This document shows, piece after piece, positions 22,976-34,679 of a stretch of DNA of 54,160 nucleotides. The stretch's first letter is position 1, and each line of letters opens with the position of its first letter. The notes under the pieces are model-generated. The model did no database searches and had not been told where the DNA came from. It saw only the letters and a list, made by a program, of their open reading frames with translations. Location: the NCBI GenBank assembly GCA_002221725.1, contig NJFT01000260.1:1-54160 (forward strand), written 5' to 3'. The translations under genes and the position numbers were made by a program. The DNA comes from Scedosporium boydii (taxonomy: Eukaryota > Ascomycota > Sordariomycetes > Microascales > Microascaceae).

Positions 22976-23478
22976 TAGAGTACAGGAAGAAGCTTGGCAG
23001 TTCCCTCACTTGGGATGGCGGCATTGCCTTTGATGTAGAGACGTAAAAATCAACTGTATCTTTCAGTCCCGCCGCCGTATCCACCGGGCCAGTCATAAGC
23101 AACCTCGTCTAACCTCGCTGGTTCCAAGCAAGATTCGACAGGAAACCAAGGCCAAACCCAGGCCAACCGAGGCGCTCAACTACATAAAGGGAGGACTTCC
23201 CGCCGTGTTTTGAACGCGGATGGAAGGATCCCAGTAGTCAATCCATGTACCTGTAACGTCTAGTAACTACCTAGTGTCTGAGCTGGATGCCTGCTGGCTC
23301 CAAGATACACCTTGAGGTTAGAGTGCAACACCGAAGACCGTGCGGGTGCGCTGGCCGTCCCTTTCGACGCCTCCAGCCACCTCCTAGCCCGGCTTGAGTA
23401 CGACAATGCCGAAAAATGTTGGTATTCCGTCAGGAGGTATCAGGGTTGACGGAGAACGTTACGGGTTAGAGCACATAG

Positions 23479-23691
23479 TCGGTTAAGAAAGGCAAGAAGG
23501 GTGACATCGATAAGTACCTCGTACGCTGGAAAACCTACAGCGCAAATGATGACCCTTGGAAGCGACCCGAGGAGCTCGAGAGAGCGCAAGAGCTTCTGAC
23601 CGACTACAAAGAGCGACAGGAGCGCTGTGAGGCGCGCGGGGGACACAGCTGTTGCTGCCATCATGGCCTGGCTTTGCTGTTCTCCAAGTGA
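23479..23691 (+). mobile_element. Chromodomain remnant of a Ty3/Gypsy chromovirus polyprotein
   Basis: The 71-codon frame reads DIDKYLVRWKTYSANDDPWK, then RPEELERAQELLTDYKER, and ends in TGA. This is the pattern of the chromodomain at the C-terminus of chromoviral integrases (YLV-WKGY, W-P-ENL, A-ELL), which guides insertion to marked chromatin. No reverse transcriptase, RNase H or integrase core and no LTRs are recognisable around it. It is a dead fragment rather than an active element. A cellular chromodomain protein is less likely because the frame begins after a stop and has no upstream exon. Confidence 0.7.
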
Positions 23692-24617
23692 AGACCATAC
23701 CTCCGGGCTCCGATGTGGACACGTGTATTACCGTGCGTAGTATATACTCACGTCAGCAAAGCCGGCCAGATAGGGTTAGAATGCCAGACTCCGAAGTGTA
23801 GCGCATCTTTCCATACTGACTTCCCCTCCCTGGAACTCATCGCCTCAACTTTCGAGAATTCTAGAGCGCTCACCGCAGGGGTCTAGGATCGAGCTTTCGA
23901 AACGGCGTGATGGTAAATACAATGGTAAACGCTAGTTGACCACAACAGTGGCCATCTTAGGCATTGTTGGCGCCCCTATAGCATTCGCATACATACGATA
24001 TTGAAATGCGAACAGATGATAGCGGATATGTGATCTTGCCTTCTGGCCTCCCAAGTCCTCGCGTCATACAGGCTGGCTCTGAGTTGCCGTAACTATAGGC
24101 CCACTCCTTCTTTTGTCATTTGCTTCTCTCTTGAAGATAAAAATGCTCACCGGCACCTGCAGTCTATGGAACCTGTGATTTAATATCTTACGGCGGCTGC
24201 ATTTGACCATTCACTTTCCCCCCTGTCGGTCGGACTATACAAAGGTTGGAGTTGAGGATGGCTCTTAAAGCGGTGGGCCCGAGACCAGGGGGAATACATC
24301 AAGTCAGTATATCTATGCTATAGTGTAAGCCAATACGGGTTCCCTCAAGCCGCTACGTTGATGGATGATAGGCCAGCACGATACTTACCCGCCAACTTAC
24401 CTGCATAGGCAGTCCACTCGTGTGTTTATTTGCAAGTCGGGTTTCATCGAAGAACACACGATCTTGCTATCATCTGCCGCTTCAATTGCATTCAGTTCAA
24501 AAAATGAAATCGACTCAGGCCTTGAAGGAGTTTCGAAGCTGCCAACTGTGCTCTCCTTCTGCTCTCCGAGGATCACTCACAGTCTCCTGTCACGAATATT
24601 GGACCGAGGTAACGGCC

Positions 24618-24662
24618 TTTTCTTTTTTTTTTTATTTTTTTTTTATTTTTTTTATTTTTTTT
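24618..24662 (+). repeat. Poly-T tract with spaced A residues
   Basis: A low-complexity run of T broken by single A residues at near-regular spacing, ending TTTTTTTTAG. Confidence 0.9.
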
Positions 24663-27029
24663 AGTAACAAGCCACGTGGCCATGTTACTAGAAGCATTGT
24701 GAGTTTCATATGGTGCCCTCCTCCCGTGGGTCCGCATCCCATCTCAAGCAACTCCTTGGCTCTCACAATCCATCCGGGCGAAGAGCATCGCCCACGAAGG
24801 ATTTCCATCATCGATTTCCATTCACAGCAAAGTTGATTAGATAATGGCAGTGGCTAAATCCAAGTATTTCTATGGAATATGGGCCAGGACGATGCGAGAG
24901 ACAGGCGGCCGGCCTCCGACCATTTTATAAATGAATGTTGAACCTGGCGGTCATATCCGAGGACTAGATGAGTTAGTTTTAAAGGTTAAGGTATAGGAAT
25001 TGTAATAGTTAGTGAGACACCTAAACTAAACTCTCCATAAACACATCTGTTCTAACTTATCGCCATAACCAACGTCAATGGTTCTCCTTTGGTTATCCGG
25101 CTTGGCATTGGGAGACAAGTATCCGGGTATACCGAACACTATGGATCCTCCCAGCGCGGCGGCGAAGTGGCAGAACTCCGACATGATCTTCCCAGGATCG
25201 GGAAAGTGAACGATGCGCGGCGCGAGTTGCTGCTCCTGGAGACACGAGACTCAAGAACCCGTCGGGCCACCCTCAAGCAGCGCCGCTTACACATTATCAG
25301 GGTGGGTCTTCCAACTTCCAGTGTCGATGGTCTCTACTACCCACCCTTTTACCTTTCACTAGTGCAGCCACAGTTCGTCCGCAGAGAATTATCTAGAGTT
25401 TCAGCAGTGTCGACCCAGATCGTGCAAGATCAATGTGCGTTAGTAGATTCGTGCCGTGATATTCGACTCGGTGCCTAGGTTACTTTTGGGGTCCTACCGA
25501 ACGTCAATAAACTGTTATGTGTCTGTATATCAACGATGGAAATAGGGCCTGGCTTGCTATTATGCGAAAGCAGTCGATACGGACATCTCGTGCGCCCGAT
25601 CAATGACACACATCAACCGCAAAATGATATCCATTTTCGCCAAGAAGTATTAGAAGAAAGCTGTCGATTTTTGGTTGCGCTTCGTTCGCCATGCTTTCGA
25701 TTCTTTGTGGTGTCCCGTCAAATACCATGAAGCTATAAGTTATATACACGTCTAACACTCTCCATCGTGCCCTGGCTGCATTAGATGCCGGCCGAATCCC
25801 ATTACAGATACCGTAAATGTTAGAGACCCCTCATTCATGTGCTATTGAACATTAGTAATTCAATTCTCAATCCTCGGCCATCTAGGAACGGGTTGGAACT
25901 CACGGTGTATTGTGTTACGCGTTGGGAGAGGAGTATTGATATTGCATCATCTTGCGTTATCTGCACCGAAGGTGGCATCCCCCTGCAGGCTGGCATATCA
26001 GGAAAGCCGCCCGGTACTATGAGGACTTATTTTTTGGGGCGTTCTTTCCTTCTTTTTCTCGGTTCATCAAGGATTGCCATTTCATAATCCCGTCCAAGTC
26101 CATTGATTTGTCTTGAGATTGATCAGCCGCACGCGGCTTTTGGATCTCACTCGTGTTCCCCAGCCACCCCGCCTCGAGTCCGCGACTGGTGACAAATCGT
26201 CCGTCACTGTCCAGATCCACGGAACCGGGATTAGCGCTTGATTGACGTCCTGTGCGGGCTACGCCCGGTTCGACGACGTGAGTATAGTGTTAGGTGCCGT
26301 CATCTACTCAACCGAGATTTGCAGGTAATGTGGGGGTTTACCTTACCATTCATGGACGTCTTATTGGCCTGCTCGCTTCCCAGTATCGAGCGTCGCTGTC
26401 TTGGCACACGATGATGTTATATCCATATCGGCATTGATGCCACTGCACCTGTGCACAAGACGGTCTGGATGTAAGATCCCGGCCCTTGTAATTGATATGA
26501 CGAACCCCGTGTAGAAGTGGAGCATTGTTGTCCTATCGGCTTATGTCCACCTCAGTACACCTGCGAGGAGCTCCGCCCGAGTGCCTCGAGGGAACTCATT
26601 CCCCTCCGGTTGACGGACCGTAGAGTTACTCTCTACCCTTACCCCCACGAGCCTCCAATCCTGAGGTGGCCTTTCTTGAGTTACATGTCGAGATATGCAT
26701 TTTAGTTTACTCGACCACCTGGGCGCCATGCGACAAACTATTGATCATGGCGTGCTTTTTCCAGAAAATTGAGAATAGGTAGGAGCACACAAGCGAGATC
26801 CTATCCAAGCGAGATCCAGAGCAGCTTTGAACATAGCGAGGGAACCGTCAATAGAGATACAGATGGCGTGCAGGCAATACCTAATCGGAAGGGATATTTT
26901 AATCAAGCGGCGCTCGCTGATGGCCTTACTCTAAAACACCAGGTTTAACAGTTCTGAGCCTGCAGCCGTCGCCCACACTTAATTCATACCTCATCCAATA
27001 TACACTTCCTTACTTTCGGCTCGTCTGTA

Positions 27030-29269
27030 ATGTCTACTGTGTACACTTCGAAGGGACCAGCCCCTCCAGGGACCAGGGACCAGTCCGCCGGAGTCTTTTT
27101 CTCCCCGTCGTCTGACGACGAAGATAAGAGAGTCACGGAAACCAAGGGCGATGTGGACTTCACTGTCGACCCTGACGTCCCTCCTCTCGGTGTCCCCAGT
27201 GACGAGAAAAGATTCTGGTGGCAGAGAACTCGCAACTATGATGGTTCTGCCATCGCTACGCAGCCGTCCGTTTACGATGACCCGGAGACCGCCAAGCACT
27301 ATCAGCCTAGAGCCGACTGGGAAAATCTTCATCGTTTCGATCCTTTGGCAAGATGGACTTGGAATGAGGAGAACAAGCTCATCCGGAAGATTGACTTCCG
27401 AATCATGATATTTGCTTGCGTCATGTTCATGGTGAGAATTCCACTCCGAATATCAAGAGCGTAACTTTGATACCACATCGGTACTAAATCTCTGGAAGGC
27501 GCTTGAACTTGACAGAGCGAACCTTTCGCAGGCTGTGACCGACAATTTTCTCAAAGATCTTCATCTAACTACCAATGGTGAGTCGGTGAATGTCCTATCA
27601 CACAACCTGGCGGACCTGTGCCATCGACCGATCTATCCAGCAGTATCCGCAGTGCCTCAGCTGACACATGTCACTAGATTACAACCTGGGTAACACTGTG
27701 TTCAAGCTGACCTTCCTCTGCGCTGAGCTGCCGTCTCAGCTCGTTTCGAAGTGGATAGGCCCGGATCGCTGGATTCCGGCACAAATAACGCTGTGGAGCG
27801 TCGTCTCCTTCAGTCAGTTTTGGCTTTCCGGGAGAACTTCATTCCTTGTTTGCCGAGCTTTCTTGGCCATCCTCCAGGGCGGCTTCATTCCAGATGTGAG
27901 TTCGCGAGTAACAGAACAGAACTTCTCAATAACTTGTGCAATCTCCGCCTGATGGGGCGGCGCTAACTCGCTGTGGACGGCCGCAGATTATCTTGTACCT
28001 TTCCTATTTCTATAAACACCATGAATTGTCAATTAGGCTCGGCTTCTTTTGGACTGCCATGTCTATTGCGGATATCGTTGCGGGCCTGCTCGCCGCTGGA
28101 ATTCTTCATCTCCGCGGTGTTGGAGGGCATGCGGGCTGGAGATGGCTATTTCTTCTCGAGGTTTGTGTGGCCTGCCATATTAATATTTCTGAAAGTTGCT
28201 TTATCAAGTGTTCGGAAGTCTAACTTGGATACATAGGGACTGTTGACCTTTGTCATCGGTATCCTTGCTTTTGGGCTTATGCCGCCCTCTCCAACTCAAA
28301 CCTCTCATTGGTTTAGAGGAAAGAAGGGGTGGTTTACCGAGAGGTAATTCTTCTTTGCTTGGCACCTATCAGTCCTAGGTGTAGATATAATATGCTAACC
28401 GAACGAATCAACACGATCAGAGAGGAGATTATCATGATCAACCGCGTCATCCGTGACGACCCAAGCAAGGGCGACATGCATAACCGACAACCCATCACAC
28501 CCAGACTGCTCTGGAGGAGCTTGAAGGACTTCGATCTATGGCCACTTTATGTCATTGGACTGTTGTGGAACGTTCCTTCCACACCGCCAAACCAGTACCT
28601 CACTCTCATCCTGCGAGGGATTGGATTCGACACTTTCCGGACAAACTTGCTCACCATCCCTACCGTGGTTCTACACATGGGCACGATGATGGTGTTAACG
28701 TATGTGGCCGAAATCGTCGGGGAGCTCACTTTCATGGCCATGCTGGCTCAAGTGTGGCTGCTTCCCTTCCTGGTCTATCTATACGTGAATGACATTACAA
28801 AGATCGATCGCTGGGTAGCCTGGGGTGTTCTAACAGCTCTTCTCGCATTTCCTTCTCGTAAGATATACCCATTCTACTCACCTTACATCCCGCTCCTGAC
28901 TAGCTAACGCGTCCGCTCTCTTCAGCTCACCCAATTCAGGTTGGCTGGAACTCACGCAACTCCAACACTGTCCGCTCCCGTACCGTCTCTGCAGCCGCAT
29001 ACAACATGATGTGCCAGGCAGGCGGCATCATAGCATCCAATATATACCGCGCCGACGATGCGCCTCGCTATAAGAGGGGTAACGGTAACCTAGTGGGTAT
29101 TGTCTCTGGGAATATTGCGATTTACTTCCTCACCAAGGCCTACTACGTTTGGCGAAACAAGACGCGCGAAAGGAAGTGGAATGCCATGTCTCCCGAGCAG
29201 AAACGTCACTACCTCGAGACGACCACTGACCAGGGGAACAAGAGGCTCGATTTCAGATTTGCACACTAG
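27030..29269 (+). CDS. MFS permease, Dal5/allantoate-pantothenate (ACS) family
   Basis: This is a plasma-membrane symporter with about 12 helices; relatives import organic anions such as allantoate, nicotinate, pantothenate or biotin precursors. Seven exons (27030-27431, 27499-27577, 27678-27895, 27987-28160, 28237-28343, 28385-28857, 28926-29269) sum to 598 residues in phase. Typical segments are [38 protein letters not shown], the amphipathic loop [12 protein letters not shown], and [17 protein letters not shown] before the last helices. The first 100 residues are a long acidic cytoplasmic tail. The intron at 28344-28384 is only 41 nt (35 if the earlier AG is used), and both choices keep frame. 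Intron 1 uses an AAG acceptor. Exact substrate not inferable. Confidence 0.9.
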
Positions 29270-29809
29270 CCGGCAGAACGGAAGATGTAGGCGAGGAAGC
29301 CGAGCATGTGGCAGTCCGTCAGAGGGACCTGTACCGCGCGGGGACTGCTCTTCTCGGTGTGGCGTCTAGCAGGTCTAAGCTTCCGCCCGCCCAACCAGCC
29401 CGAATGAGTTGCCCAGCCCAGTACACTACACCCCTTATGCAGCTACCCGGACTGGAATGAGCGCCTCGTGGTCTGAATGAGATAGCAAAGAGCTTGCAAA
29501 GCCTTTCGATGTTAGAACGCTCTCCGTCTCCTAGGTTTAATACTTAAAAAGGAATATTTTACATGGTTCCAATCTTTCACCCAGCCAAAACTTACTAGAA
29601 GGGATATAAAGGAAAAGGCCACGGCAACTAGAGAGAGTGTTGCAAACATCGTGTTAAGTGCCTTTGTATACGTTACATCTTATGGAATGAATGACTGGAA
29701 ACGCGGCAAGACGCAACTCGCTCGAGGCACGAAAGCTGTTCGAAACCGGTTTCCAGAAACTCTGATATACGCACCTCATTCATCGAGTGTTCTGCTGGCT
29801 CTTGTTCTT
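29270..29809. other. Convergent intergenic region
   Basis: 3' sides of the permease and the ankyrin gene; nothing recognised. Confidence 0.6.
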
Positions 29810-31658
29810 TTATGCCTCGCTATCACAGACACCAGTACTCTCTTCTTCTTTCAGTAGCTCAAGCAAAAAGCCAGTGAACGAGTGTCTGTGTTCCAGTCTC
29901 TCGGTCTGCTCCAAAGCACGCCGAAGGTTGATATGCTTTCTGTCAACGAGATATTTCCAAAACTGCATATCTCTAGCATCCCGGGATGGGCAGTTTGGCG
30001 AGATACTTTTCCGCGCAAAGTTGACAGCGCAGAGGGCAGAAGCCCATGTTTCTCGATGATCAGCAGATAGCTTTCCTTCTTCAAAAAGGATACGCAGAGA
30101 AGCCAAATCAGCTCTAGATACCGCCGCGTTCAAAGAAGGCATAGTGTGATCTTCTTCATAGTTAGGAAAGGACCATCGGAAACCGTATTCATCAATATGG
30201 GTGTGTCTTCCGCAAGGACGCGCTCCTGCCTGGATCAAAAGCCGGACGACGTCGACGTGGCCGTTATGCACAGCGATCGTAATGGGAGCCCTGGTCTTGC
30301 CGAATTTCCACTGCATGACGTGGGGGGTTGTCGAATGTTTCTTGTCGTCTTCCTCTAGCGGACAAAAAGAGGTCTCGGCCTTCACGTAGGGGTACTGTAG
30401 TAGTAGTCTCACTATTGCGCAATTACCCTGCTCACAGGCATCCTCGAAGACGGGGAAGAGAGAGTTGAAAGCCTCTTCACGATAGTCTCGGAGCTCTGAA
30501 TATTCGCACTCTTCTGGACGTTTAAGTGGATACCAGATCTTAATCAGCGCATCAGCAACGTCATGGCGGTCCAAAGAGCCAGCGACTCGCAGCAGCTGTC
30601 CCTTTCTCGACTTGTGTAGACTCGTTCTCTCCAAAAGACGTTCGACTGTAGAGGTGCTTGCAACCAGAATCGCCAGGTGAAGGTAGCTCCAGTGGTAGTC
30701 ACCGGTACGCCTCTGCACTGTTTTCCTGCCTTGATCGACATTCTCGACTATCGAGCCGATATCGTGTTTAAGAAAGAGCGCAACCAAGTCTTGATTGTCT
30801 GCCCGGATTGCTGCTTCGAGGAAGCTTCCAAATAGAGGGATAGTGCCCCTGAATGGGACCTTCGTTGTATCCCTTTTCTGTAGTTTCGTAAATTTCTTGT
30901 AGCCGAGTTCGAGCACCATGAACAACAGGTTAACCTCTATCTTAGGCGAGTCAAGGTAAATGCGGGCGAAGAGGACAAGTATATCGAAATGCTTACCCTT
31001 GAATATCGCTTTGGAAGGGAAGAGCATCTCCATGATATCCGATTGCAGAATGTCGGGAAAGCCGCACTCTCTCTTCTTATGGGCTGTATTCAAACTGCGC
31101 TGGCAGAGTTTGAGGATACATTGATATCTCTCGGGGCCGTCGAGGTCTAGACCGTCCTCTGTCATAATTGTATCCACGAGAGAATTTATCAACGTCGACA
31201 GATTGGTATTCCGTGGTAGGTGGCGATGTGGTAATGCCATGAGATAACTGGTGAGGAAATAGCTGATATCGTGGGGTGAGAATAAGTTGGCGGCCTTTTT
31301 TGACGGAGTTTTAAAGTATGTATCAAGTTCCATGGTACCCTCGATTTTGACGAGAAGTCGTGTAGAAACTATAGCATACATTATTTCGGTAGCAAATACG
31401 CCTAGGGTCACGAACGTCAGGTCTTAGGTTCAGGAAACACAGCTGTCGGAGGTGTTTTGTTGTCACAGGGGTAGCCAGCATACCATTGATCCGACGAAGT
31501 CGAAGAATTCTTGCCAGATTATCGATTCTCGTCGGTTCGAATTCAACTAACTCTCTAATTACCAACCTCAAAATATCGATTGGAAGATCCATCAGAGTTA
31601 GGCGGGGCTTTAAGTGGCCCGAAGCCAGAGCCGGTGGTGGCGGACGCTTGAGCTCCAT
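29810..31658 (-). CDS. F-box plus ankyrin-repeat protein
   Basis: Two exons (31658-31484 and 31401-29810) with an 82-nt GTATGC...CTAG intron give 588 residues. The N-terminal F-box reads LTLMDLPIDILRLVIRELVE (about residues 20-60), and the intron joins RRIN to GVFATEIMYAIV. After a helical spacer come degenerate ankyrin units: FLEAAIRADNQDLVALFLKH, WSYLHLAILVASTSTVERLL, FEDACEQGNCAIVRLLLQYP, ITIAVHNGHVDVVRLLIQAG, LNAAVSRADLASLRILFEEG. The likely role is a ubiquitin-ligase adaptor using the ankyrin part to bind a target, as for many lineage-specific fungal genes; no target is known. The start is the first in-frame ATG before the F-box. Intact. Confidence 0.8.
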
Positions 31659-32548
31659 GCTGCCAGAGTTGAAAGATCAAGACTTTTGAGAAATGGGCTA
31701 TCATAACTTTCTTGACAGACGAACAATTCGAATGGGCTCATATCAAGAAGCAAGATAATCCTCGACCATCAGTGAGCCGTAAGATGGCTGTATTTGTTGC
31801 ATTTGCAATCAGGAGTTGGAAGGAGGATGGATTGAGTCATCTCGCGATCGAAGGCCTCCGTCGCATAATGCCGTGCCGCTAGGCATCAGGGATCCCACAG
31901 GACATCGCAGGACATCGCAGGACATTGCCACAGAACAGCGCCACACTTGTATATGAATGGGCTAATATGGGAACATCGGGTAATATCTGAATATCTGTTG
32001 GCGGCTCGGCTGGCAGCCAACATCTCCCGATCGAATGGAGGAACCGAAGGCATCCGAAGAACTAAACCAAGAATATAACAGAAGATGATTGTAAAGGAAG
32101 GAATTAGTGGCTTTTTGCTAAGAAATGACCTTTGCTGGTCGTCCTTGGTGTGATGGCCAGGTAGGAATGTTTGACATACCTCGCTGTTTTTTTGAAATAG
32201 CCATTTCCGTTCCCGATTTCCTTTCTTAATATGACGTGGATAATCACTTCCATATTTCCTTTCCTTTTTTCAAACGTTTTCTTTCTCTCTCGGAATGGAA
32301 CTATCTGGCATTCAGCAATACCTAATCTCGATGCGCGCTGGCGGGCTAATATAATTATTGCAACCCAACACCAAGGACAACAACCTGCGTTTCTTCCACG
32401 CTCAAAGAGCCACTCATCACCCACCGATGTTCTTCGCGGACGCTGTCATCACCCTCTGACTTAAGAAAAGCAATTCAATCTGTTCGTTAGACGGGAATAC
32501 TCCCTACGATAGAAACCAAAGGGAGACTCGCACCTATCTCTAGGTTCA
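31659..32548. other. Divergent intergenic region between two F-box-type genes
   Basis: Shared upstream region of the minus-strand ankyrin gene and the plus-strand F-box-like gene. It holds a 10-base tandem repeat at 31898-31927 and a pyrimidine-rich stretch near 32240-32290. No gene is seen. Confidence 0.6.
31898..31927 (+). repeat. Three tandem copies of CAGGACATCG
   Basis: Units lie at 31898-31907, 31908-31917 and 31918-31927; the third has T for C (CAGGACATTG), a transition. Confidence 0.9.
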
Positions 32549-33380
32549 ATGCACCGCCATGAAACTGGCCAATCGAGAGGATCGTTCCTCAACCTCCCAC
32601 CAGAAATCCGGATTATGATATATCGACTCCTGCTCCGCGAGGCTGATTTAATCACTCCCGACTGGTATTCTGAGTTGCATTTGCACCCTTCGATTCTTGG
32701 CACATGCCGTCAAGTCCTGTCCGAAGCTCGCCCGATTCTTTACGAGGAGAATACCTGGCAAATAAAGATATTCGACTGCCTCGGTGAAGAATGCGCTAAG
32801 TTCCTGGGAACGGATCATTTCGGGGAGGACCTGGTTGAATGGGAGTATGATCAGATTGACGATTCGAGAAGATTCGATATCACAGTCGAGGTAGGATATG
32901 AAGACCACCTCTGGACCCTTCGACCAGCCGTTCGCAAGCTCTGTAAAGTCTTGTGTGACATCCCGCGGATCGATTACTTTGCACCTTACGCTAGGCATAG
33001 ATGCTTGGCCGTTCTGCAACGTCCTTAGAAATTTCGGTACCTGGCTGCGCCGTGTTCGCAAGGTCGAGTTCACCGGTGTTCCGCCTGCCTACGCTGACTA
33101 TCTGAAGTGCCGTATGACTGGATCCGCGCCACTAGACCATTTGCCGAAAATGTACGAGGCGCTGGAGGATTATGCAGGCCCGTTCGATTCCAGTTTCCAT
33201 CTTCTGCAGCAGGCCAGTGATACCATGGAGCATGGAGACGTTGAGCGGTTCAAGACCCTGAGAGCGCAGATCGTCGAAGAGGTTACTAGATATATAGCGG
33301 ATATGACTAGTCGATTGTATGAGCACGACGGTCAAAGCACAATAGACGATAGACCGGACGCCCCTGTAGTGTCCTTTTAG
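32549..33380 (+). CDS. F-box-like/2EXR-type fungal protein with a frame change
   Basis: The N-terminus FLNLPPEIRIMIYRLLLREA is the short F-box-like start of a very common fungal family, followed by HPSILGTCRQVLSEARPILY. Coding sequence continues to CDIPRIDYF, and then the frame shifts to LTLGIDAWPFCNVLRNFGTW and RRVRKVEFTGVPPAYADYLK, ending at 33380. Two explanations fit. A canonical 52-nt intron (32943-32994, GTAAAG...CTAG) gives 259 residues. Alternatively, a one-base insertion near 32985 has split a continuous protein. The sequence on both sides of the proposed intron, inside the removed part too, looks like family sequence, so I lean to the frameshift. Function unknown; possibly an adaptor or DNA-neighbourhood protein. 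Confidence 0.6.
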
Positions 33381-33644
33381 AATACTCGGGCAGTAATAGA
33401 GGTTCGGAGACCCGGGAATCTCTTCAGATGCTTTGATGGAGAGCCATCGTAACAGACGGTTTGCGAGCTTGTGTTTTATTGTATGGGGACGGGTGTGATG
33501 ACTTTCGGCCTCTCGGTGAGATGGGCGAGATTAGCACTTCGAGGTCGACTAGCTCTCGGCCGATGACGACCGGGCCGCGCTGCGACTTCTCCATGACATT
33601 AGAAAAAGTGCGTCAGCGACTTCGACATACCCTTGAGGACACGA

Positions 33645-34679
33645 CGGGATCGATTGAGGCTCAGCGTCTTCTTTGCGTGGTGTGTGGGAAGCTCCATGGC
33701 CACCGTGACCAGGCGGTAGACCTTAACGGCCGATCTCCCTCGCATGTCGGCATGTCAACCCTATTTGCCCACTTCCGGGATTGATCATGCTTGTAGGCGG
33801 CTAAGTACATGTAGCCCTCCGAGTCGAAGAGGAATCGGGTCAAGTCGTTGCAGACATGGCCTGCGTTGAGCCCTTTAAGCACTTGATCGAGTTAGTATAC
33901 GCGTGGCACCGGAGCGGCAGTTCGTTGGCCATAGTAGGTAGAGGATGGCGTTCATATTTACATGGTCCCTCGTCGGTCATGGCATCGTTCAGCGTCTAAA
34001 GGTTCACGAAATTGTGAAAGGCGTTGATAAACATCGACTTTCCTGTGGCCGTCCTTCCCAGGATGAGAAAGTTGTACTCTTCAGCCGGATCAAGGTCCAC
34101 GAGCAGCTCGACAAGGTGGTCAGGGTCGTATTTCGCATCCTCAAGCCTGGGCTTATCGTTTCTGCACTGGAACATAGAGTACGACGGGGGGAGGCGGGAG
34201 CAGGGGCAGTATATGTACGTGTCGGTGAATCCATGGCTCTCAAGACTCCTACAACCAGGACCTGTCCACTTGGGCCTACCCGTGCCGAAGCAATTCTTTC
34301 CAAGACAGGGAATCCAGACGACCCTTGGGCTAGGAGGCGGCGCCATGGCTCGCCACTGGCTGAGTCTGCTGTCGTCCGAGCACTCGATCAGACACTTGTC
34401 TTCAAGTTCCTGCCCATACTCGACAACGTCGACAATCACGGCCTTTCCCCAATGGTTTTCTTGGTCTGCGCTTTCTCGAGGTTCTTCACCTCCTCCATGC
34501 CAACAACTAGAACCGAATATGAGCCACCGCTTTGGCCACCAAGCAGTCTCTTTTGCGTGGCTTGGGCGAGGACCGAGGTAGATGGTAGCGCTGGGTATCC
34601 GATCCGAAGTCGAGGACGTAAAGCTCGTAGGTCTCGCTGTCGGCAATCCTTGCTCGCCGACTAGATCGGCCAAGTCCAT
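33645..34679 (-). pseudogene. P-loop NTPase/GTPase-like gene, broken
   Basis: The minus frame 34679-33996 ends in a clear Walker A box at 34035-34058 (LILGRTATGKSMFINAFHNF). In related fungal GTPase-like proteins the Walker A is followed by more residues and a TL-x-x-A segment. Here a TAG (33996-33998) comes directly after NFVNL, and the same frame continues TLNDAMTDEG beyond it. A further coding-like piece in a shifted frame follows at about 33890-33690 (HVCNDLTRFLFDSEGYMYLA). A gene that stops within the nucleotide-binding domain cannot work as usual, so a pseudogene is likely. The part before the Walker A is low in recognisable motifs and has no clear start, so the 5' boundary is uncertain. 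Confidence 0.5.

Larger units (their letters stand above)
22976..27029. other. Four-kilobase gene-free stretch with a retroelement relic
   Basis: Apart from the chromodomain remnant and the T-rich tract, no gene is supported. A plus frame at 25089-25478 (RRELLLLETRDSRTRRATL) and a minus frame at 26017-26220 have weak coding character and no recognised family. Confidence 0.5.

Noticed and set aside
23440..23722. Minus-strand frames over the retroelement relic
   Set aside because: They are shadows of the plus-strand chromodomain frame.
33945..34664. 239-codon plus-strand frame
   Set aside because: Antisense to the frame carrying the Walker A box, which has a recognisable motif; the plus frame has none.
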